From NCBI GenBank assembly GCA_002333425.1, contig DDBL01000240.1, positions 44,829-78,738 of the forward strand: a stretch of DNA of 33,910 bases, given 5' to 3'. The number at the start of each line of letters is the position of its first letter. Position 1 is the stretch's first letter. Below are positions 1 to 7,026 of the stretch, piece by piece. Source of the DNA: Leptospiraceae bacterium UBA2033. Its GTDB lineage: Bacteria > Spirochaetota > Leptospiria > Leptospirales > Leptospiraceae. A program made the position numbers and the translations under genes. The notes beneath the pieces are model-generated. The model ran no database searches. It was given only the letters and a program-made list of their open reading frames with translations, and was not told where the DNA came from.

Positions 1-2317
1 GATTAAATAGAATCAGTATAACTTCTAATAAATCTTTGCTTTCTGAAATTTTTTCTTTAAATAATATCTCATACAATTCTTCGTAGTTGTGTAGTTTTTC
101 TTTTGAAATATCGTTTTTGCAAATTTTTTCTATTTGTGGTATTTTTCCTTTTGTCTTTGTTTTTAGAAAGGTAGTGATCTTTTGAATTAATTGTCTTTGG
201 CTTACAGGTTTATGGATATAACCCTCACAGATTTTAGAAATTTCTAGTTTACTTTTTTCAAATGCAGATGCAGTTACTGCAACAATTGGAATAGTGGAAA
301 TATTTTCATTTTCTTTGATTTCCTTAATAGCTTCAAATCCGTTTTTTATGGGCATTTTCATATCCATCAAAATTAAATTTGGTTTATATTGAATTGTCTT
401 TTCAATTGCAATCTGTCCGTTTTCTGCTTCAATACAATTTAGCAAAGGAAATGGTTCTAGAAAATTTAAAATTACTTGTCGATTTAACACAATGTCATCT
501 ACAACTAGAATTGTGGCAGGTTCAAATTCTATACTTTCTGGATCAAATGTTTCTAATTCTGGATAGGATTTGTGTTCAGGAACGATTTTGATTCCTTTGA
601 GGATAATTGTAAAAACCGTTCCCTTGCCTAATATACTTGTTACTTGAATTTCTCCGCCAAGTAAATCGGTTAGTTTTTTTACAATTGCTAAACCTAATCC
701 AGTTCCCCCATACTTATTAGTATCTAAGTTTTTAGATTGGGTAAATGCATTGAATATTATATCTTGTTCTTCTTGTGAAATGCCAATTCCTGTGTCCTCG
801 ACTTGAATATTCAAATCAATGGTTTTTTTCAGATTGGAAACATTGCCATGAACAGAAATTTTTATATATCCATCCTCAGTAAATTTTAAAGCATTTCCAA
901 TTAAATTGAGCAAAATTTGTCTTAGTTTTGTTTCATCTAAAAGTATTTTTCGAGGTATATCGACATTAATCTCTGTTAAAAATTTAATATTTTTCTCTTT
1001 AATTTTTTGAGAAAATATTGTTTTCATTTCTAAAAAAATATTTTTTATGTTAACAGCAGTAAATGTTAATTGGCTTATTCCTGATTCAATTTTTGAAAGA
1101 TCTAAAATATCATTGATTAACTTCAATAGTATTTTTCCACTAATTGTGATAGAATTTGCATACTGTCGGAGTAAACCATCTTGTAATTTTTTTTCTAATA
1201 GCTCTGAAAATCCTAGAATTGAATTCATCGGAGTCCTAATTTCATGACTCATATTAGATAAAAATTCACTCTTTGCATTGTTGGCACGATTTGCTTCTTC
1301 TTTTGCATGTATTAGTTTTTTTTGAAACTCAATTCTCTCTGTTACATTACGAAAGCTAGCTATTGCTCCATACATGATATTGTCCTTGTTAAATAAGGGG
1401 ACTGCAAAGACAGAAAGAAATTTTTGTTTGCCGTCATTTCCTACGATACAATATTCAAAAGGACCCACTAATCGTTTTTCTCTTATTGCAACGGTAAATG
1501 GTAATTCTTCTAGTGGATAAGGCTTGTTATCCAAAGTAAAATGTTCAAAGTTAATTGAACGATAGTTGATACCTTCCACTTCTTGTTTTGAAATATTTAA
1601 TATATTCATGGAAGAATTATTTGCATATAAAACTTCTCCTTGTAGATTTATTTCTACTAATCCTTCTGGAATAGACTCAAGTACCTCTTTTAGTTTTTTT
1701 TCAGCTTCCTTAACCTCTGTGACATCAATGACCAATGCAAAAAAACCATTCACTTTTCCATCTACTATATCTGGGATATATTGTGCCCATGTATATCCAA
1801 TTGTTCCATTTGGTTTTTTGATAGTTCGCTCAAATCGTTGAATTTCACCATTGATTGCTTTTAGTATGTATGGTTCATTTTTTCGATACAATTCTTCTCC
1901 GAGTAAATCAATGATTTGCATACCTAACATTTCTTCCGGCTTCTTTCCAAACCATTCTAGGTAGGCACTATTTGCAAACGCACATCGTAAGTCACTAGTC
2001 CAATAACCAATCATACTTGGAACCGAGTCTGTTATCTTTTGGATGAATGTGTTTCGTTGTGTTAGAGATTGCTCTAAGTTTTTTCGAGTAGTAATGTCTT
2101 GGTGTAACGCAATATATTGGTAAGGCACACCTTTTTCGTTTAAAAGTGGAAGAATCGTCATATCTACCCAAAAAATAGTTCCATCTTTGGCTTTGTTTTT
2201 AATATCTCCACGCCATATTTTACCGGAAGAAATGGTTTGCCAGAGATTCTGAAAAAATTCCTCCGAATGAAAGCTTGCATTAATTACTTTATGAGAATTT
2301 CCGACTAACTCTTCTTC
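1..2317 (-). pseudogene. Hybrid sensor histidine kinase, remainder (PAS-PAS-PAS-HisKA-HATPase-REC), partial at window edge
   Basis: This continues in the same frame as 2318-2926 and has no other stop down to base 2. Numbering from the upstream Met, PAS-type modules fill roughly residues 175-545 (GTIFWVDMTILPLLNEKG, RTIKKPNGTIGYTWAQYIPD, ASFRNVTERIEF). The HisKA H-box SEFLSNMSHEIRTPMNS puts the phospho-acceptor at His560. The HATPase has the N box NLIGNALKFTEDG, the G1 box DTGIGIS and GGTGLGLAIV. A receiver follows, with acidic pair VVDD near 811, phospho-acceptor Asp855 in LILMDMKMPIKNG, and a Lys in IHKPVS. All catalytic motifs look intact, so decay is recent, or the stop is a sequencing error. 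If translated separately, the first in-frame ATG is at 2161. The protein continues past the window, so any Hpt or output domain is not visible. The signal sensed is unknown. Confidence 0.8.
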
Positions 2318-2926
2318 TTAGTATTTTGAAATTTCGCAAAACTTATCATTTACAAAGCTAATTTTTCCAATTTCATTGGTGACACTAACAATTGAGTGTT
2401 CATTAATTGCTCTTTCTAAGTCCTTTACTTTTTGTCTATTCAGTCTTAGTTCTAACAGAGTTACCACATTTTGGCTCAGTGTTTTAAGAGCGGATAATTG
2501 TTCTTTGCTCAATTCTCTTGGTTTTCGATCTATCACACATAGAGTTCCTATTTTCCATCCATCTGGGGTGATGAGTGGGGCACCTGCATAAAACTGTATA
2601 TGGGGTGAGTTTGTTGTCAGTGGGTTGTCGTAAAATCTTTGATCTTTGGATGAATCGGATACAATTAGAACATCATCAGTTAATATTGTATGAGCGCAAA
2701 ATGCAATGTCTCTTGCTAACTCAGGAGGATTTAGTCCAACTTTTGATTTAAACCATTGTCTATCTTTGTCTACTAAACTGATTAGAGCAATTGGTGTTTC
2801 GCAAATAAAAGATGCAAGTTTAGTAATATCATCATATTCTTTTTCTGCACTTGTATCTAGGACTTGATAGCCTTTTAATTTTTGAAGTCTTCCATATTCA
2901 TTGTTTGGAATTTTGGCTGCTAGCAT
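2318..2926 (-). CDS. Hybrid sensor histidine kinase, N-terminal part (GAF plus start of first PAS), ends at in-frame stop
   Basis: This is the 202-residue N-terminal part of a large sensor kinase. Residues about 20-160 form a GAF domain of the type common at the front of bacterial sensor kinases (motifs DKDRQWFKSKVGL, FCAHTI, FYAGAPL, GTLCVIDRKPR). Residues from about 172 begin a PAS domain (GKISFVNDKFCEISKY). The reading frame is closed by TAA at 2318-2320, exactly where PAS domains of this kind usually read KYSxEEL. The same frame continues immediately as EEELVGNSHKVIN and stays open to the window edge. I therefore read it as one gene broken by a single nonsense codon; a TCA to TAA change would explain it. 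The start at 2926 lacks a strong Shine-Dalgarno. The gene is divergent from the TonB-dependent receptor. Cytoplasmic: no membrane segment is seen. Confidence 0.85.
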   Translation of the reverse strand: MLAAKIPNNEYGRLQKLKGYQVLDTSAEKEYDDITKLASFICETPIALISLVDKDRQWFKSKVGLNPPELARDIAFCAHTILTDDVLIVSDSSKDQRFYDNPLTTNSPHIQFYAGAPLITPDGWKIGTLCVIDRKPRELSKEQLSALKTLSQNVVTLLELRLNRQKVKDLERAINEHSIVSVTNEIGKISFVNDKFCEISKY

Positions 2927-3010
2927 TTATTCATGATGAGAATAATCACCATAGGACTGCAAGAAAAAATTATTTAGAATTTTTCACAGAGTTATATAGA
3001 GAAACCACTA

Positions 3011-3099
3011 AAATTCACACAAATGGAAAAATTAGTTTGATTCTAGATTTTACAAAATCGAAAATCTTTTTGTGTAAATTTAGAGTGAAATTATTGACA
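3011..3099. promoter_or_regulatory. Inverted repeats and TTGACA box between divergent kinase and receptor genes
   Basis: The 205-base gap between the two divergent genes holds three signals. AAATTCACACAAA (3011-3023) pairs with TTTGTGTAAATTT (3069-3081) at 12 of 13 positions. GATTTT-AC-AAAATC at 3046-3059 is a perfect palindrome. A consensus -35-like TTGACA lies at 3094-3099, but I find no good -10 at standard spacing; TATTAT at 3123-3128 is 23 bases away. These could be operators for iron- or nutrient-responsive control of the receptor, but AT-rich palindromes arise easily by chance. Confidence 0.25.
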
Positions 3100-3131
3100 C
3101 TCAATTCAATAAAATTCCTTCATATTATTCT

Positions 3132-5474
3132 ATGGTGTCATTTTTTGTTTCTAATAAATCTTTTTATTCTTTATCTTTTCTATTTTTATTAATTCCATTT
3201 TTAATTTTTCCTCAATCCAGAGAAAATGAAGATTTTAGTAAAGAAAGAGAGTTTTTGAAAAAACAAAAAGAGGAAATAGAAAAAGAAAGACAATTACTTA
3301 AACAAGAAAAAGAAGAATTCGAAAGACAGAAAAAAAATATTTATAAATCAATTGATTTAGACACAGATAACGACTTACCCAAAAAAGGTGTAAACGAGGA
3401 AAACTTTTTTAAACTAGAGGACTTGATTGTTGTAACTGCAACAAGGAGGGAACAAAAGGTAATGGATGCTCCGTCTGCAATTTATGTTATTACAGACAAA
3501 CAAATTCGAGAAAGAGGTTACAGATGGTTATCCGATGCTCTGCAAGATGTTCCGGGATTTGATATTCAACATACTTATGGGCAATATCCAGTTCTATTTC
3601 ACCAAAGAGGAATAGTTGGAAATAACCAAAGAACTTTATTTTACATAGATGGTGTCCCTGATATGGGAATCAGTGAACAATCAGTTAGAGCGGGTAATAC
3701 TCAATTTCCTCTACAAAATGTAAAACGAATAGAAATTCTAGCAGGACCCTCAGCCGCTTTACATGGAAGCAGTGCGTTTAGTGGTACAATTAATATCATC
3801 ACCAAAGATGGAAAAGGAGATCCTGGAAGTAGTGTAGATTTTATGTATGGAGCTTGGGAAAGTAGATTTCGAAATCCAGGCTTGGCTGCAAATTTTTCCG
3901 TCAGAGGACATGGAAAACAGGATGGCTCTTTTCAATACAGTGTAAATGGTTATTACTATAAAACGGATGGACCTAATTTTGGTCAAAACCAACATTTGGA
4001 TAAGAAAAACATTGATCCAAATGATGCAGCCTATGCAATCGAATCTAAGGCTTGTGGTGGTGTATGTCGTCCTGATGGTAACTCTGTCGGATATTACTGG
4101 TCGGAAAAATATTCAATGTCTGCAACGGATACTTACAATATAACAGGAAAATTCAGCAGAGGTGGATTTAGATTTCAAAGTACAAATTGGCAATACCAAC
4201 AAGGAGCAGGGACTACAAACAATGGAACGTATGTATCTGATTTTCATGAACGTGGTTATGAAACTGGAAAATTTGATGATAGAAATAATGCGAGGCTAAT
4301 AGGTGGTTTGCTATACAACGTTAAACCCAATGGCTCGAGAGGAAGTGTTGTGAATACTCGGCAAAATGCTATAAGCGTTGGTTATTTATATCACTTTAAC
4401 GAAAAACTAAATGTAGATTCAGAAATTCTTGTTCGCCAAACAGACGTTATTAGTTCTACTTTTAATGAAAACTTAAACAAAGCCGGTCCAAATTCTGAAT
4501 ACCGTCCGGGTGAATTTACATTAGCCACATTTTCAAGACCTGATTTTTCTTATGCTAGCAAACAGACGCTTCATTACAATCCAAGTCCTCAATTATCTAC
4601 CACTGCTGGATTAGAATTGAGTTATTTTAATATGCCAAGAGGCAATTCACCAATTACCGCAGTAGAAAGATTTGAAATAAAAAATGGAGGTATGTATATA
4701 CAACAGATGTATAGACCTTTACAATATTTGACTTTTACCGCAGGATATCGTTATGATTTTAATACTGTATTTAAACAGATTCATACTCCTAGGTTTGCGG
4801 CTGTTTTTAATCTCACAAAAGATTTTACTATTAAGGCATTAGTCGGTGCGGGGTTTAGAGCTCCTACCGGACAAGAGATGTTTGCCGCATCTGCCTCCAG
4901 AAAAATAAATCCTGATCTTAAACCTGAGAGGATGAAGTCTCTGGAATTTGGATTTGGATACAGATTTATGAGCAAATACTACTTATCCGCCATGAGTTAT
5001 TATAGCACTATTTCTGATATTATCATTGATGCAGAAACTGCGGAGTTAAATCCTACAAGACCTGGAACTAGATACACACAGAATCAAAACGTGGGAGGAG
5101 CTAAGATTTACGGTACAGAAATTTCTACTGATATGCAAGTGACAGATAAACTGAAAATATTTTTTAATTATACTTTTAATAGAGGAATGTATACAAATAT
5201 ATTGGGAGCAACTCCTTCTACGCGAGGTAGAGTTGGCGATGATTATGCGATAGAAATTTTTAATAAACTCACGAATACGAATACTGCTGTTCCAAACTCA
5301 GGAGCAATTCCTGTGATTGCTCCCCATAAGGCTAATATTGGTTTTACTTATTATATTTTGCCAAAACTATCTTTTCATTTTGGTCTAAATTATATGGACG
5401 TTAGGCGAACGCCAGCTACAAATCCAATTAAACTTGCTACTTCCTATGTTATGGCTAAAATCAATATTCGTTGA
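3132..5474 (+). CDS. TonB-dependent outer-membrane receptor, stopped early by in-frame TGA
   Basis: This is a TonB-dependent receptor of 780 residues as read, for energised uptake of a ligand such as siderophore, haem or cobalamin; the ligand cannot be told from sequence. Residues 1-29 are a signal peptide (hydrophobic FLFLLIPFLIF). Residues about 33-72 are a charged K/E/R heptad-like coiled coil, which is unusual before a plug. A TonB-box-like stretch EDLIVVTA is at 96-103. The plug domain follows (DAPSAIYVITDKQIRERG, LFYIDGVPD, VKRIEILAGPSAALHGSSAFSGTINIITK). The remainder is the beta barrel (GYRYDF, GFRAPTGQEMF, LKPERMKSLEFGF). One possible disulfide loop, CGGVC, lies near 302-306. The frame closes at TGA 5472-5474 with no terminal aromatic residue; the missing C-terminus is found just downstream. 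There is no clear Shine-Dalgarno before ATG 3132, and GTG 3135 is a possible alternative. Confidence 0.9.
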   Translation: MVSFFVSNKSFYSLSFLFLLIPFLIFPQSRENEDFSKEREFLKKQKEEIEKERQLLKQEKEEFERQKKNIYKSIDLDTDNDLPKKGVNEENFFKLEDLIVVTATRREQKVMDAPSAIYVITDKQIRERGYRWLSDALQDVPGFDIQHTYGQYPVLFHQRGIVGNNQRTLFYIDGVPDMGISEQSVRAGNTQFPLQNVKRIEILAGPSAALHGSSAFSGTINIITKDGKGDPGSSVDFMYGAWESRFRNPGLAANFSVRGHGKQDGSFQYSVNGYYYKTDGPNFGQNQHLDKKNIDPNDAAYAIESKACGGVCRPDGNSVGYYWSEKYSMSATDTYNITGKFSRGGFRFQSTNWQYQQGAGTTNNGTYVSDFHERGYETGKFDDRNNARLIGGLLYNVKPNGSRGSVVNTRQNAISVGYLYHFNEKLNVDSEILVRQTDVISSTFNENLNKAGPNSEYRPGEFTLATFSRPDFSYASKQTLHYNPSPQLSTTAGLELSYFNMPRGNSPITAVERFEIKNGGMYIQQMYRPLQYLTFTAGYRYDFNTVFKQIHTPRFAAVFNLTKDFTIKALVGAGFRAPTGQEMFAASASRKINPDLKPERMKSLEFGFGYRFMSKYYLSAMSYYSTISDIIIDAETAELNPTRPGTRYTQNQNVGGAKIYGTEISTDMQVTDKLKIFFNYTFNRGMYTNILGATPSTRGRVGDDYAIEIFNKLTNTNTAVPNSGAIPVIAPHKANIGFTYYILPKLSFHFGLNYMDVRRTPATNPIKLATSYVMAKINIR

Positions 5475-5639
5475 GAAGATTTTGTTTATGATGGAATTTT
5501 TCTGCAACTACAAGTTTATAATTTGGCGAATGAACAATACTTTGATCCGGGATTTAGAAATGGAAATGGTCAACCCGTTCCAACACTTCTTCCATTAGAA
5601 AGACGTAATATATGGATGACCGTGGGTTATATATTCTAA
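5475..5639 (+). pseudogene. C-terminal barrel tail of the TonB-dependent receptor, in frame after the TGA
   Basis: Directly after the TGA at 5472-5474 the same frame continues for 54 codons to TAA 5637-5639. It reads like the last strands of a TonB-dependent receptor: EDFVYDGIFLQLQVYNLANE, QYFDPG, LERRNIWMTVGYIF. Ending on Phe is the standard outer-membrane insertion signal recognised by BamA. The intact gene would be 3132-5639, 835 residues. Loss of this tail should impair barrel assembly unless the stop is read through or is an error. Confidence 0.8.
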
Positions 5640-5666
5640 TCTCCCCTCAATTTAAAATTCATAATT

Positions 5667-6041
5667 TCATTTCTTCGCTTTCCAGTTTTTAAATTTAGTC
5701 CAAATAGAAATTTTGGGTCCTTTGATACGCAGATAAGTTTCTTCTTTTTCTATGGTCTGGTCTGGAAGTTTTTTAGTTTTAATTCGAATTCGATGTTCAC
5801 TTAGAACATCTATTTCTAATTTTTTAGTTTCAGTTTGTTTTTCATACTGAACTCGGTTAATCATTGTTAGCTCTAATTTTTCTTGATCTAAACTAAGTAT
5901 TTTATTTCTAAAATCCATTTTTAAACATTCTGGAATTTCCCGCATCGGAGTGCAAAATTCCCCCGCATCCGGGTAGCGGTTTTCTAAATCACAAAAACTA
6001 AAAAGTAAAAAGGGAAATAATAAAAGAGTTCGGTAAGCCAT
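5667..6041 (-). CDS. Putative lipoprotein, unknown function
   Basis: A 124-residue protein I do not recognise. The N-terminus MAYRTLLLFPFLLFSFC is a short hydrophobic signal ending in Cys17 with Phe at -1 and Ser at -2, which fits the relaxed lipobox of spirochaetes, so it is probably lipidated and envelope-anchored. The mature part is hydrophilic, with two further Cys residues near the N-terminus (EFCTPMREIPEC), and ends strongly basic. It is convergent with the TonB-dependent receptor, with only 27 bases between the barrel tail and its stop. Nothing in the sequence gives a function. Confidence 0.65.
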   Translation of the reverse strand: MAYRTLLLFPFLLFSFCDLENRYPDAGEFCTPMREIPECLKMDFRNKILSLDQEKLELTMINRVQYEKQTETKKLEIDVLSEHRIRIKTKKLPDQTIEKEETYLRIKGPKISIWTKFKNWKAKK

Positions 6042-6183
6042 TCTTCCATTTCTTGCTGGCTGGAATTAAATACAAACAGAAAGTAAATGGGATAAAATCC
6101 AAAAAAAGGTAAAGCTAGAGTTATTTTATTTAAAAAACTAAATTTTTTCGCACCAAGTAAATGTTTTTTGACCTAGTATTTGT

Positions 6184-6684
6184 ATGATAACCTTTCAAAA
6201 TAAAAGAACCTTTCCTTTTGACAGACAAAGACTTGCTGATAAAACTATTTCCACCCTTCTCGTGCCCGCTCATTTGATCAATGATTTGAAAAAGAAAACC
6301 AAAGAACACGGAAATAGCCTTATCGTGTATTTTCGAAACCTTTTGTGGATGTACCGGACTGTTACCCACTCGGGGATGATTCATCCTCCGAGAAAAATTA
6401 AGACCGAATACCAAGATGAGGGACTTAATCTAAAGCGCGTTAACTTTCGTGTAAATAACGCAGATTGGTTAGAGCTTGGGGAGCTGGCTCTAGCATTTGG
6501 GAAATCTCGCTGTTGGTTGTTTGTCTTTTTACTAGAACTGGATCTTTCAGGATTATGGGAAACTCTGTCCGAATTAAATTTAAGTAATGCAGTTCCTACC
6601 AAAAATAAATTACGACTAAAGGTTTCTCTCTCGCTCAGACGGGTTACACAGGACTTTGCACGGAGCTACCACGTCAGGGTATAG
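6184..6684 (+). CDS. DUF1564 family protein, copy A (probable tandem ribbon-helix-helix)
   Basis: A 166-residue member of DUF1564, a multicopy family known to me only from Leptospira and without assigned function. It is a clear paralogue of 19292-19792 (shared PPRKIKTE-QDEGLNL, AFGKSRC, RSYHVR). Two segments each look like a ribbon-helix-helix unit: residues about 24-61 (STLLVPAHLINDLKKKTKEH then helix to WMYR) and about 88-122 (VNFRVNNADWLELGELALAF then GKSRCWLFVFLLELD). DNA binding is therefore an inference. ATG 6184 has no Shine-Dalgarno; TAGTAT lies 4 bases upstream of the ATG and may be a -10 for a leaderless transcript. It sits alone, 342 bases before the midasin-like gene. Confidence 0.85.
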   Translation: MITFQNKRTFPFDRQRLADKTISTLLVPAHLINDLKKKTKEHGNSLIVYFRNLLWMYRTVTHSGMIHPPRKIKTEYQDEGLNLKRVNFRVNNADWLELGELALAFGKSRCWLFVFLLELDLSGLWETLSELNLSNAVPTKNKLRLKVSLSLRRVTQDFARSYHVRV

Positions 6685-7026
6685 CAAAAGAACGAAAAAA
6701 CACTTACTCCAGACAAACCCAACCAAAACAAACCCACGCCCACAGAACAACTATGCCCAGACCTTAACCTAACGTGAATTCGATGTAAGAAATTTACCCT
6801 TCTTTGTCATCCCCGAAATTCCTTGTCGGGGATCTCAGGTGATATAAAATCCCACTTAGAACCACAGATTCCCAATAGAAAATTTTGGGAATGACAATTT
6901 GAAGGCTGTTCATGACTAATCAAAATCCTTACATTGATTTCAAGTAAACCTAAAGAGCATCTAGACCCATAGCCAATTCTCTCATTTTCTACTTGCCGCC
7001 TGCTTACGATTACAAATACTAACCTA
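6685..7026. other. Intergenic stretch, no gene; holds one dispersed repeat
   Basis: 342 bases without a credible gene. The first part (6690-6775) is unusually purine/C-skewed on this strand, rich in A and C. A palindromic repeat occupies 6804-6897. The last 120 bases before the midasin-like gene show no clear promoter and no Shine-Dalgarno. An open frame on the minus strand (6807-7037) runs through the repeat and is not credible. Confidence 0.7.
6804..6897. repeat. Dispersed palindromic repeat, copy 1 (TIR TTGTCAT...ATGACAA)
   Basis: The element is bounded by TTGTCAT (6804-6810) and its reverse complement ATGACAA (6891-6897). Inside are two hairpins: CCCCGA/TCGGGG at 6811-6816 and 6826-6831, and ATTCCCA/TGGGAAT at 6868-6874 and 6886-6892. 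The right-hand 32 bases (6866-6897) recur at 31721-31752 with one mismatch, and the left hairpin type recurs at 33023-33081. It has no coding capacity, so it resembles a small non-autonomous (MITE/REP-like) element. Confidence 0.75.

Noticed and set aside
379..1841. Several plus-strand open frames across the kinase
   Set aside because: All are shadows of the minus-strand kinase frame, which has clear domain motifs throughout.
3094..3128. Sigma-70 promoter TTGACA / TATTAT for the receptor
   Set aside because: Spacing is 23 bases and the -10 would lie 3 bases before the ATG, which does not fit a normal promoter.
5472..5474. TGA recoded as an amino acid
   Set aside because: TGA ends smpB at an exact overlap with der, no selenocysteine hairpin is evident, and the site is not a Cys/Sec position.
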